From: Anaeromyces robustus
Lineage: Eukaryota; Neocallimastigomycota; Neocallimastigomycetes; Neocallimastigales; Neocallimastigaceae
Direction of reading: 5' to 3'
Assembly (NCBI GenBank): GCA_002104895.1
Contig: MCFG01000396.1
Location: 1-61,634, forward strand
Length of the DNA: 61,634 nt
The translations under genes were made by a program, and so were the position numbers. The notes under the pieces are model-generated. The model saw only the letters and a program-made list of their open reading frames with translations, did no database searches and had not been told where the DNA came from. Of the stretch, positions 14,354 to 26,467 are shown piece after piece (positions within the stretch are counted from its first letter, which is position 1; every line of letters starts with the position of its first letter).

Positions 14354-15796
14354 TTAAGCTAATTCAGCATCATCGGTTTTGTGGTTACGTCTTTCAATTT
14401 CCTTGTTAATTTCTTCAATCTTGTCATCAGTTAAACTGTACATGGCAATGATGATGATCATAACAACAAATAAGATAGCTGGAATAAGAGCAATAGACCA
14501 ACGGACAGCTTCTTGAGCAGCTGCCTTTTGTCCTGCCATATCATAGAAGTAACTAACAGCTGTGTTAGTACAGTTCATAGCACAGAAACCAGTAATGAAG
14601 TAGAAAGCAATAACACGTAATGGTCCGTTACGAATGAATTCAACCCATAAGTCACTAACCTTGACATTTTCAGCTTCCTTTTCGTCCATAACAACACGTT
14701 CCTTAGTTTGAGTGAAACAGTAAACGAAAAGAAGGAAACCTAAGGTACCGTAACAGAGAATGAATTTAATCCAAGCACCTGAGTTGTGTGGTAAACTGCT
14801 ACCACCACCACCTTCAGCTGACTTGTAACCGGCGAAACCAGCAACCCATTGTGGAATAACACCACCAATAGCGAAACCAGCCTTGAAGAAAAGACCAGTA
14901 AGAGCATTGACAATACCAGCAATACGACGACCAGTAGTGTATTCAGCGTAGGAAATAACTTCTGGAACAAGAACCCACATGTAACCAGTACTAATAGACA
15001 TACCAGTAGATTTGACAAAGTTAGCAAGTAACATAGCCCATCCACGGTCGTTAGTAACTAAACCGAACTTGGAGAAGGCGTAAATCATAAGGAAACCAAT
15101 GATACCAATAACACCAGCACAATAGAAGACATTCTTCTTACCAATAGCCTTGTGAACGTATGGAATGAATGGCATGAATAAAATACCTGGAATATTACCA
15201 ATGAAGTTGTAACCAATTAAATCCCATGGTAATTTACCACCATCGAAAAGACCAAGAACAATTGGAGCACCAGTGTAGACGAAGAAACCAGCAATGTTAG
15301 CCATAACCATACGAGTGGTAGTAAGCTTAGCGATTTCATCAGTATCTCTGGTTAAAGAAGCGTTTAAGGCACCGTATGGAACGTTAGTAAGAGTGTAACA
15401 CATTTGTAATAAAGTGTAAGTGATACAAGCGTAAATCATACTACCGTTACCAACTCTAATGAAACAAAGAACGTAAAGAACACATAATGGGAAACCTGCT
15501 AAAACTAAGTAAGATCTGTACTTACCCCATCTTGGGTTGTGTTTATCAACGAAAGCACCAACAATTGGATCCCAAATGACATCAATGAAACGAACAACAA
15601 GTAAAAGAGTACCAGAACGTACTAAAGATTTACCTGGATCACCACCGAAAATATAAACTTCGGAATAGTAGAATGGAATTAAGAAACTAGCAGCTTGGAA
15701 TACAAAGTTTTGGGCCATATCACCGGCACCATAACCGATTCTTTGCATTAAAGATAATTTATAGAATCCCTTGGATTCATCACCTTTTTCAGTCAT
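14354..15796 (-). CDS. GPH-family (MFS_2) cation:sugar symporter, copy 2
   Basis: Full-length, 480 residues, uninterrupted, with the same D72/D76 and RWGK family hallmarks. It has K4, I20, Y43, N201, V358, I388, A425, V445, R469, so it is closest to copy 1 in the C-terminal part and shares I388 with copy 3. The ~90 bp before its ATG closely match those of copy 3 (shared AAATTAAGTTAAAATAA and TCATCATCATG), so copies 2 and 3 form a mirrored divergent pair. Its 3' flank is less like those of the other copies. Substrate unknown. Confidence 0.93.
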   Translation of the reverse strand: MTEKGDESKGFYKLSLMQRIGYGAGDMAQNFVFQAASFLIPFYYSEVYIFGGDPGKSLVRSGTLLLVVRFIDVIWDPIVGAFVDKHNPRWGKYRSYLVLAGFPLCVLYVLCFIRVGNGSMIYACITYTLLQMCYTLTNVPYGALNASLTRDTDEIAKLTTTRMVMANIAGFFVYTGAPIVLGLFDGGKLPWDLIGYNFIGNIPGILFMPFIPYVHKAIGKKNVFYCAGVIGIIGFLMIYAFSKFGLVTNDRGWAMLLANFVKSTGMSISTGYMWVLVPEVISYAEYTTGRRIAGIVNALTGLFFKAGFAIGGVIPQWVAGFAGYKSAEGGGGSSLPHNSGAWIKFILCYGTLGFLLFVYCFTQTKERVVMDEKEAENVKVSDLWVEFIRNGPLRVIAFYFITGFCAMNCTNTAVSYFYDMAGQKAAAQEAVRWSIALIPAILFVVMIIIIAMYSLTDDKIEEINKEIERRNHKTDDAELA

Positions 15797-15987
15797 GATG
15801 ATGAATTATTTTAACTTAATTTAAAAAAATACTATTATTATTATTTAACTTAATTTAATTAATTTTTTGAATTTATTACTTAAATAATATATTTAATTAT
15901 TACTTAAATAACTATTTTAATATTTTGTACTAAAATTTAATGTTCAAAAAATTTTTGTTTTTTAACGAATTCGGAAGGAAATGCTTG

Positions 15988-15995
15988 TTTATATA
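15988..15995 (-). promoter_or_regulatory. TATA-like box of symporter copy 2
   Basis: TATATAAA on the minus strand, about 193 bp upstream of the ATG, in a less AT-rich patch containing GAATTCGGAAGGAAATGC on the plus strand. Confidence 0.5.
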
Positions 15996-18900
15996 CAAAA
16001 AAGGATATATTATTATTTTAAATTTTGTTTGTTCATATATATAATATATAATAATACATTATAATATATTATTTTATTTTTTATATTATTAAAATCTAGA
16101 ACTTAAATTTTCAATAATAATGATATAATATGATATATTATAATAATACTAACGTATTAATATTGTGTAACACTACAATATATTATGATAGTAGATTTAA
16201 TTTATTATTAAATTAAATATATATTAATTTATAATATATTATAAGTCTATTAAATAAATATTGTATGGTTACATTAAAATCATAATATTGTATAGAATTT
16301 ACTATTTAATTATTTTTTTAATATAATAATACTTATTATCTTTTCCAGTTTGTGTAATTTATTTTTTATTATAAATATATTAATTATTATCATTTTAAAT
16401 GATTAAATTTTATTTATTATTGTATTAAATTATGCATAATATTAAGATATATTTTATATATTGAACTCCATATATTAAGAGTTAAATATGATATTAATTT
16501 AATTATATTAACAATTGAATATAATTAAATATGATATTCATTCAATATATTAATTAACAATTCAATTAATAATAATTTAATAAAAATATGAAAAAATATA
16601 TATATATTTTTTTTAAAAAAAAAAAAATTTTTTTTTAATTAGAAATATTATAAAAAGTATTAAGACCTTCTTATACAACTATACAAATAATAATATAACA
16701 TATGACCCACACTCTATCCCTGTTAAATATAAAAAAATTTTTTTTCATATTTAATATTTAAAATTTACCATTTGATATTTTTATTTATTTTTTTTTTCAA
16801 AAGGCTTGTCATTTATTTTTATTTATGTCAGCATTATTATTTTATTTTATTTTATTTATTTATTTTATTCATTTATTTACTTTATTTTATTTATTTTATT
16901 ATTTACTTTATTTATTTATTTAATTATTTTTTTTTTAAAAAAAGTAAAGTAATATAAAAATACATTTTATTTCAATTTTCTAATTTTCTATTTAGGCTTT
17001 TCCTTTATTTATTTATTTATTTTTTTTAATTCTTTGTAACTAATTTATTATTTATTTTATTTATTAAAATAAAATTATTTAAATACTAAAAAATATTAGT
17101 TGAATATTACTATTATACAAAATTAATTAAATTTTTTTATTATTGTTTATCACTCTATTTGTCATATATCAAAAAATCAAAAAGGATTATTTAATTTTAA
17201 TAATAAAAAAAAAAAAAGGTATTATCTTATCATATATTAAAGAAATATTGTTTTTAATAATGAAGTTTTAAAAAAGTTAAGAAGAAACAAGATATAAATT
17301 TAAATAAAAGTGTTTTATTTGATTGTTCTTGTTCTTTGTTATGGTTTTATTCTTTAATTAAATTATTAATAATATTAAAATAAAATAATAAAAAAAAATA
17401 GATTAATTTAATAAATTAAACTTTATATTGTATTAAAAGAACTGCAGTTCATCAATGGTTTATTTTCAAAACTTTTGAAACATATTTATTATCTTTTAAT
17501 GGTTTATTAATAATCTTTCTATTTTTCATTTTTTTTTTTTTAATAAAAGTATTGAAAATTAAATATAATTAAAATGTAATAAAAATCTATAAATATACTT
17601 TCAGTTTTTTTTTTATAATGTAATGTACAAAATATTATAAATTAGGAATAAAATATTTTATGATTTTTTATTCATTCATGAAATATATATATTAATTATA
17701 TTTATTAAATACATATGAATTGAAACAAAGCAAATCATTTTAGTATTCATTAATGTATACATTATATAGTTATTATTATAATTTATACTAATTGTATCCA
17801 CATTTTATTATGTGTAATATATACATAAAATAATAATATTTTTATATTTAATGTAATTTATAATAATTAAGTAAAAAAAAAAAAAAAAAAAGAAAGTTTT
17901 ATATTAATCTTAAAAAAAGATTAATACATACGTAACTTTATTTTTTTTATTGTATTATTAATACACTTTTAAGATTATAATACTTGATCAAAGTTATTTC
18001 TATCGATAAATAATATTACTGATATATTAAACCTTAAAATACTTATATTATAATATATTTGTATATATTGTGATTTTATCATATATAAAGTGTGATTTTA
18101 TATATTATTAATTTAAATTTTACATATATTTATTTATAATTTAGTATCATATAAAATATATAATAAAGATGATATTATTATATTATTATAATATATATTG
18201 ACATAAAATAAATATATTTATTTTAATATATATATAATGGTCTTTTAATTTAATTAAACCCCAAAATTAATAAAAAATCATTTATTGTTTAATTTGTTTT
18301 TTTTTTGTGTGGTTTGGATTAAAAAATTTTTTACTTTTAAAATTGATTTATATTATAATACATTATAATATATGTTACAATATATTATTAAATATAAACC
18401 TTAATTATTATAAAAATCGATATAATAATATTTATGCATTAAAAACATAAATTTATGTGTTATAAAATGTTTTATATTTTATCATATATTTTAATATTTT
18501 TTTATTTAAATAAAATAACTTTAATTATTTTTTGGTATTATAAACACTAAAAGTATTTTAATATGATTTTGAGTTAGAAATAAAAAAATATTTAGTTAAT
18601 ATGAAATTAATATATTATATAGAAATAAATAACCATTCTCTATATCTTATAAATGGAATGAATGATTTAATTAAAACTAAAGATTTTTTTAATATAAACC
18701 AAGATAAAAGTTATTCATTATATATTGTCTCCCCGATAATCATTCATTAATCAAGCTAAATATAATAATAAATATTTATATTATATCAACTATTATATAA
18801 AAATATTTAATTAAAATATTAATCACTAATACTTCTATATTTGTATATTGTAAACCTTTATTCTAAGAGATTGTCTCTTTTCCGTTTGTGTTATGGCTTA

Positions 18901-20744
18901 AATATTGTTTTTTTTTGGCTTTTATTTATTATTATTTATTAAAATTTAATTAATATTTATTCTTTTTAATAAAGTAAAAGTAATACTTCTATTCTTTTAT
19001 TCAATATTAATTATTATATATTATGATTGATTTAGGGACTAAAAAGTTTAAATCATAAATTTAAAATTTTAATATATTAATGACTATTTAAAATATATTG
19101 TAATATATTAAAAAGAAAAAAAATTAATTATTAGTAATAAGTCATTAAATTTTTTTAATAAATGAGTAATTGCGGTAATTATCATAAAATATAGAATTAT
19201 TTATTAACTTTATTATATATTGTTTCTTATATTATATATATAATACATTTTTATGTTAATATATATTTCTATTATATTATTGTAATACAATAATATAATA
19301 TAAACAATTTAATTATATATATATAAATATCAATTAAATAGTTAATAAGATTTTAATTAATTTTTACTTTAGTGTATTAATTACTATATTCATGTACTTA
19401 ATTAGATAATATCTTGTACTATGTTTCTATTTAATATAATGAAATACAAATTTTATTATTATATATCAATGAAATATAGTTTTTTTTTTTTTTTATTTTT
19501 AATATTATTGTATTATTTTTTTTAATAATAACTTTTTCTAATTGATATTGTTAGATAATATCTTGTACAATAATAAAAACATTAGTATTCTTATTAGACG
19601 TACATCGTTGTACATGGATTACATATGTACATTTAATAATGATAAGAAATGAACAGTATAATAATAACCATATAGATATAATTATTGTTCTTTGGATTAA
19701 TATTATATTAAAAATAATATTTAGGTTAAATATTATATTATAAATTAAGATATAATTTATTAAAAAAATATTAAAAATAAATATATCTTTGATGTTCATA
19801 TAGAAATATTTATTTTAAATTATTTTTTGATTAATAATTTAATTGTATAATTTTGGTTATAAAACATTTAAATATTAAAATATATACATATATACACTTT
19901 TTATTTTATTTTATTTTATTTAATTACCAAAAAAAGTGTTGGTTCTTCTAGACAACAGTTAGTATTCTCTAAAGGAGAAGTGTAACAATAATTTTATATC
20001 ACATGTGATAAATGCCACAATAATTTTATATTTATTTATTATCACGTACTTATTATTAATTTATATATTAATTATAATTTTTTTTTTATCTTTCATTTAA
20101 AATTATAATAAGAGAAAAAAAATATTAAAAAATAATATTAAAAAAAATATATAATTTACATCATATTTTAAAAAATGATAATAATAATAATAATATTAAT
20201 AATAATAATGATAATAATAATAAATTTTATATATATATAAATTTTATTTCAAAGAAACCTCCTTTTTTAATGTATTATGTTTTATGTTATAATATAGAAT
20301 TTAGAGATCCACTATTTATTATATCTTAAATTTTATTGGGTGGTTTTAAAAATACTAATATTAATTGTTTATTATTTAAAAAGAAAAATAATAAACTATA
20401 ATTAATTAATTAATTAATTAAAATTAAAAATAATTAAAAGTTATTTTTTTTTTTCATTTATTTACACAAAAAATACTTTATTTTTTTTTTAAACAAAGAA
20501 AAAGTTTGTTTAATCGGATATCCAATATCCATCATCATAAAGTCATAATTTTTGAAGTATGAAAGACAGTATTGTTGGAACAATTTTTATAGACCAATAG
20601 ATATTATCGATTTTATCATAATATCATATACATTTCTTGGAAGATAATAGTAATAAATATTAATAAATGGTCGACATAGAAAATGTACCATATTTCCATA
20701 TTTGTTATTATTAAATATCTCCATTTTGTTAATAATTAGTTATA

Positions 20745-21170
20745 TATTATTATTATTATTATTATTATTAACTATTAACTGTTATTATTAATTATTATTA
20801 TTAACTATTATTATTAACTATTATTATTATTATTATTTATTATTATCATAATATTATCATTATTATTAATTATTAATTATTATTATTATTATTATTAACT
20901 ATTATTATTATTATTAATTATTATTATTATTAACTATTATTATTAACTATTATTATTAACTATTATTATTAACTATTATTATTATTTATTATTATTATTT
21001 ATTATTATTATTAATTATTATTATTATTATTAATTATTTTATTATTCATCATTATTTATTTATTTATTTATTGATTATTATTTATTATTAATTATTAATT
21101 ATAATTATTATTTATTATTAATTATTATTATTATTTAATATAATTATTATTAATATTATTATTATGTAAT
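20745..21170. repeat. Degenerate (TTA)n tract
   Basis: Long array of TTA units interrupted by ACT and AAT variants. Confidence 0.85.
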
Positions 21171-22188
21171 TGGCTTTTTTTTTATTTCAGGAACAAAGAA
21201 TTTTGTATTTAATTTATTATTTTAATAAAATTTTTAATATACTTTTTTATTTACTATAAATAAAAAAATTTAATATTTATTAATTATTTATTTATTATTT
21301 AATTATTTAATTATTTATTATTTATATATATTTTTATTAATTATTTATTTAATTATTAATTATTTATTTATTTATTATATTTTTATATTTATTTAGTTTA
21401 AAACAAAGTTTTATACCAAAAATTAAAAAACTAAATATAATAATAAAAAAATGAACAAAGATATATATAAGAAAAAAAAAAAAAGAATATATGAAAATAT
21501 GAAAATGATAATAAATTCATAAATATTTTTAAATATTTTAAATTTGCATGTAAAGAAAATACTCAAAAAGAATACAAAGATATAAAGTAACTTTATACCT
21601 TGTTATTAAAAATAAACATAAATATTTTGTATTAAGAATATTCTATAACATATTTAATAGATGGTGCTTTTTTTTTTTTTTTTTTTTTTTTAATTTTTTC
21701 ATTTTTAATTCATTTTAGAAATAATCTGTAATATATTCAAATAAATATATTTTTAAATAATTAAAATATTGACAATTTAAATTGTACGTGTATTATGTGT
21801 AAATGAAATAAAAAAATTAATAATTAAATATAATATTTAAAAAATAATATATTAATCGATATTATTAAAAAGATAATATGAAAATTTACCATTTAATTTA
21901 AATGACATTTACATAAAAAAAAAGTTTAAAAAGAAACTAATAAAATACAAATAAAATTAATTGTTATTTTTTAATTTTATATTTTATATTTTATATTATT
22001 ATATTATATTAGCAATTTTTTAAAAAATGTAAATAAATTTTTTTAAGGGTTGATAATATAATGTAATACAATATGTAGTATTTAATTAATACAATGTAAT
22101 TAATATATAATACAATATATTATATTATATTAATTTTATATTAAATATCAAAAGTATATTTAATATGAAATTAGTATCTTCTTTTTGG

Positions 22189-22196
22189 TATATAAG
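22189..22196 (+). promoter_or_regulatory. TATA-like box of symporter copy 3
   Basis: TATATAAG, 198 bp upstream of the ATG. The surrounding GGTATATAAGAATGAA is similar to the box of copies 4 and 5. Confidence 0.55.
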
Positions 22197-22386
22197 AATG
22201 AAGTTTTTCCTTTTATGTATAAATCAAAAATTTTAAAATCAAAAAATTTTAAAATTAAATAAAATAAAATAAAATAAAAAATTATTATTTAAGTAAAAAA
22301 AAAAAAAAATAAAAATAATTAATTAAATTAAGTTAAATAAAAATAATAATATTTTTTTTTAAATTAAGTTAAAATAAATCATCATC

Positions 22387-23829
22387 ATGACTGAAAAAGG
22401 TGATGAATCCAAGGGATTCTATAAATTATCTTTAATGCAAAGAATCGGTTATGGTGCCGGTGATATGGCCCAAAACTTTGTATTCCAAGCTGCTAGTTTC
22501 TTAATTCCATTCTACTATTCCGAAGTTTATATTTTCGGTGGTGATCCAGGTAAATCTTTAGTACGTTCTGGTACTCTTTTACTTGTTGTTCGTTTCATTG
22601 ATGTCATTTGGGATCCAATTGTTGGTGCTTTCGTTGATAAACACAACCCAAGATGGGGTAAGTACAGATCTTACTTAGTTTTAGCAGGTTTCCCATTATG
22701 TGTTCTTTACGTTCTTTGTTTCATTAGAGTTGGTAACGGTAGTATGATTTACGCTTGTATCACTTACACTTTATTACAAATGTGTTACACTCTTACTAAC
22801 GTTCCATACGGTGCCTTAAACGCTTCTTTAACCAGAGATACTGATGAAATCGCTAAGCTTACTACCACTCGTATGGTTATGGCTAACATTGCTGGTTTCT
22901 TCGTCTACACTGGTGCTCCAATTGTTCTTGGTCTTTTCGATGGTGGTAAATTACCATGGGATTTAATTGGTTACAACTTCATTGGTAATATTCCAGGTAT
23001 TTTATTCATGCCATTCATTCCATACGTTCACAAGGCTATTGGTAAGAAGAATGTCTTCTATTGTGCTGGTGTTATTGGTATCATTGGTTTCCTTATGATT
23101 TACGCCTTCTCCAAGTTCGGTTTAGTTACTAACGACCGTGGATGGGCTATGTTACTTGCTAACTTTGTCAAATCTACTGGTATGTCTATTAGTACTGGTT
23201 ACATGTGGGTTCTTGTTCCAGAAGTTATTTCCTACGCTGAATACACTACTGGTCGTCGTATTGCTGGTATTGTCAATGCTCTTACTGGTCTTTTCTTCAA
23301 GGCTGGTTTCGCTATTGGTGGTGTTATTCCACAATGGGTTGCTGGTTTCGCCGGTTACAAGTCAGCTGAAGGTGGTGGTGGTAGCAGTTTACCACACAAC
23401 TCAGGTGCTTGGATTAAATTCATTCTCTGTTACGGTACCTTAGGTTTCCTTCTTTTCGTTTACTGTTTCACTCAAACTAAGGAACGTGTTGTTATGGACG
23501 AAAAGGAAGCTGAAAATGTCAAGGTTAGTGACTTATGGGTTGAATTCATTCGTAACGGACCATTACGTGTTATTGCTTTCTACTTCATTACTGGTTTCTG
23601 TGCTATGAACTGTACTAACACAGCTGTTAGTTACTTCTATGATATGGCAGGACAAAAGCCAGCTGCTCAAGAAGCTGTCCGTTGGTCTATTGCTCTTATT
23701 CCAGCTATCTTATTTGTTATTATGATCATCATCATTGCTATGTACAGTTTAACTGATGACAAGATTGAAGAAATTAACAAAGAAATTGAAAAACGTAACC
23801 ACAAAACCGATGATGCTGAATTAGCTTAA
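22387..23829 (+). CDS. GPH-family (MFS_2) cation:sugar symporter, copy 3
   Basis: Full-length 480-residue symporter with the family's D72/D76 and RWGK motifs. It has K4, I20, Y43, N201, V358, I388, P425, I445 and the unique K469, so it sits between the copy 1-2 type (K4, N201) and the copy 4-5 type (P425, I445). The codons favour GGT, GTT, GCT, AAC, AAG and TTC, far from the local base composition. Its 3' flank is recognisably homologous to those of copies 4 and 5. It is the first gene of a same-strand trio. Confidence 0.93.
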   Translation: MTEKGDESKGFYKLSLMQRIGYGAGDMAQNFVFQAASFLIPFYYSEVYIFGGDPGKSLVRSGTLLLVVRFIDVIWDPIVGAFVDKHNPRWGKYRSYLVLAGFPLCVLYVLCFIRVGNGSMIYACITYTLLQMCYTLTNVPYGALNASLTRDTDEIAKLTTTRMVMANIAGFFVYTGAPIVLGLFDGGKLPWDLIGYNFIGNIPGILFMPFIPYVHKAIGKKNVFYCAGVIGIIGFLMIYAFSKFGLVTNDRGWAMLLANFVKSTGMSISTGYMWVLVPEVISYAEYTTGRRIAGIVNALTGLFFKAGFAIGGVIPQWVAGFAGYKSAEGGGGSSLPHNSGAWIKFILCYGTLGFLLFVYCFTQTKERVVMDEKEAENVKVSDLWVEFIRNGPLRVIAFYFITGFCAMNCTNTAVSYFYDMAGQKPAAQEAVRWSIALIPAILFVIMIIIIAMYSLTDDKIEEINKEIEKRNHKTDDAELA

Positions 23830-24049
23830 ATTAAATAATAATAATAATAATAAATAATAATTAATATTTAAAAAAAAAATAAAAAGTATTAATTAAAAAT
23901 ATGTTAATAAAATTATAGAGAAATATTATTGTATTATATTACAATAATATATTAACAAAATAGATGTAAAAAATAATTTAATATATAGCAATATAATAAT
24001 ATATTTCTAAAAAAGAAAAAAAAATTAGAATCATTAAGAAATAATTCTA

Positions 24050-24750
24050 ATTATATATAAAAGAATCAAAATATGAAAGAAAGATAAAATAAAATAAAAT
24101 AAAATAAAAATGTAACAATATATGAAAACAAAAATAATATAAAAAAATGTTTATAAAAAATAAAATATAAAACATTAAGTAAATAAAAAATAAAAAATAA
24201 AAAATAAAAAATAAAAAAAAATAAAGAAAATTATATTTTAAATAAAGTGTTTAATTCATTTTATAATATACTATATACTGAAAGGTTTTATTTAATATAA
24301 TAAATATAATTTCATTTTATAATATTATTATATGTTCTCTAATATTGTTAAAATCTCGTAATTTTTAATTTTGAAATATGAAAGAAAGATAAAATGAAAT
24401 GAAATAAATTAAATTAAATTAAATTAAAATGAAATAAAATAAAATAAAAATTTAATAAAATAACATAAAACAATAAAAACAAATAAAAACAAATAAAAGT
24501 AATATAAAAAAAATGTTTATAAAAAAATAAAATGTAAAAATTTAAATAAATAAATAAAAAAAAAAAAAAAAAAAAACCAATAAAAAAAAAAATAATGAAA
24601 TTAAAATAAATATTTTAATTAAAGTGTTTAATTCATTTTATAACGTACTACCAACTGAAAGGTTTTATTTAATATAATAATATAATTTTATTTCATATTA
24701 TATTATATATTCTAATATTGTTAAAAAATCTCGTAATTTTAAATTAAAAT
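24050..24750. repeat. Tandem duplication, unit about 377 bp
   Basis: The segment containing AAAGTGTTTAATTCATTTTA and CTGAAAGGTTTTATTTAATA occurs at 24,243 and again at 24,620, each preceded by a GAAAGAAAGATAAAAT block. The flanking bases also align. Confidence 0.8.
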
Positions 24751-26309
24751 TAAAATTTATAAATTTAATTCCTTTCTTTATTTCATTTCAATTTTAAAAT
24801 TTCTATTATTATTTATTTTTAATTTTAAATATTTTAAATTAAAATTTAAATAACAAAATTGAAATGAAATAAAAAAAAAAAAAAAAAATAAAAAAAAAAA
24901 ATGAGAAATTTAAATTTTGAATAAGAAAGAGTAAAATACTTCTAATAATGAAAAAACTTTATATATAAAAGTTTAAGATTGAATTCATATTGGAATAATA
25001 ATATATATATATAAAAGTTTAAGATTGAATTCATATTGGAATAATAATATATAATATATTTTACAAAAAAGCAATATATTAATTAAATTTTTAACAATGT
25101 TGATAATATAAATGTAAATTGAAAAGAATATGAATATTAAGAATGATAAATTAATGTTAAACTGAATATAAATTTGACTTAGAATCTGGAATATATTTTT
25201 CATTTAAATAATATATATATATATTTGAAAAGAATATATGTTCTATACACAATAATATTAAAAGAAAAATATAAAATGGGAAATTGAATAAAGAGCATAA
25301 TATAAATAATATTTTTTTAATTTAAATCGCTTATTATTAGCTCATATTATTTAAAAGTTTTATTAATATATAAATTATATTTTAAAATAATATTATGAAT
25401 TATTTATCCTGTTTTTTCTTTTAGTAATAAAAAATAACAATAAACAATTAATTTATTATTATTAATTGTTTATAATTATTAACCCGTTAGGGCCATTTCA
25501 AAGAAGAATATAATAAATATACCAAATATAATACATATTATATTTTGATTATTATTTACTAAAAATAAATTAAATCTAGATATTGTAAAAGATAAAAAAT
25601 ATGAGAAAAAAAAAATAAAAAACAAAATATTAAAGATATTTATTTGACTTTTGAAGAGTATTATTTAATTAGTGAATAATGATCGATAAAATAAAAAAGA
25701 TGTTTATTTAATTTTTAAAGAATATTATTTAATTAAATGAATAATAATCGATAAATGATAATTAATATATTTTTAATAATAATAAATATTATTGTTAAGG
25801 AACTATACTTAAGGAGAGAAAATTGATTTAGTTTTATGGGAGTACGTTGTATTCCAGAATCCAATTTTTACATCATATGAATATATGTTTATTATAAATG
25901 TTAATAAAAATAATGCTTATAAATTATATTTCAAAAATAAAAATAGTAATTATTGTAAAAAAAATGAAAAAAAAAAATTTTTTTTAATATTATATAATAA
26001 TAAACGGTATTTTATTTTTATTATTTAAAAACTCATATTAAATATTTAATATAATACTTGATCTAACGTTTATAATGTTATATTAAACAATTAACCCTTA
26101 AAAAAATTTATAATAATAATTACAATAAATACAATACTATAAAATAAATACAATGTAATACAATACAATATATAATAAATACAATTTAATATATTATAAT
26201 ATATTGTTTAATATATTGTATAATATATTATACAATATAATATATTATATTAATTTTATATTAAATATTAAAAAGTATATTTAATATAAAATGAATTTAT
26301 TCATTTTAG

Positions 26310-26317
26310 TATATAAG
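26310..26317 (+). promoter_or_regulatory. TATA-like box of symporter copy 4
   Basis: TATATAAG, 158 bp upstream of the ATG. The surrounding 60 bp are nearly identical to the copy 5 promoter. Confidence 0.55.
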
Positions 26318-26467
26318 ATGAAAATTTTATTTCAAATTTGTAAATCAAAAATTTTTTTGATAAAAATTTTTAAAATAAAAAAATTAAATATATAAAAAAA
26401 AAAAATAATTATTAATTTTAAAAAAAAAAAACTTCTTTATTATTTTACTTATTAAGTCAAATACATC

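Larger units (their letters stand above)
15797..22386. other. 6.6 kb divergent intergenic centre of the symporter array
   Basis: Lies between the divergent copies 2 and 3. It holds promoter-like elements at both edges, AT-rich sequence and a degenerate TTA-rich tract at 20,745-21,170. A few less AT-rich patches (about 19,930-20,030 and 20,510-20,690) show no frame or RNA fold I can support. Confidence 0.7.
23830..26467. other. Intergenic region between symporter copies 3 and 4
   Basis: Holds a 3' flank shared with the other copies, a ~377-bp tandem duplication, a 46-bp direct repeat (about 24,963-25,055), a conserved island at 25,797-25,886 and the promoter of copy 4. No gene seen. Confidence 0.7.

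Noticed and set aside
19551-19799. 82-residue minus-strand frame rich in Ile/Phe/Asn in the divergent gap
   Set aside because: Composition equals background and no motif is visible; such frames are expected by chance in AT-rich DNA.
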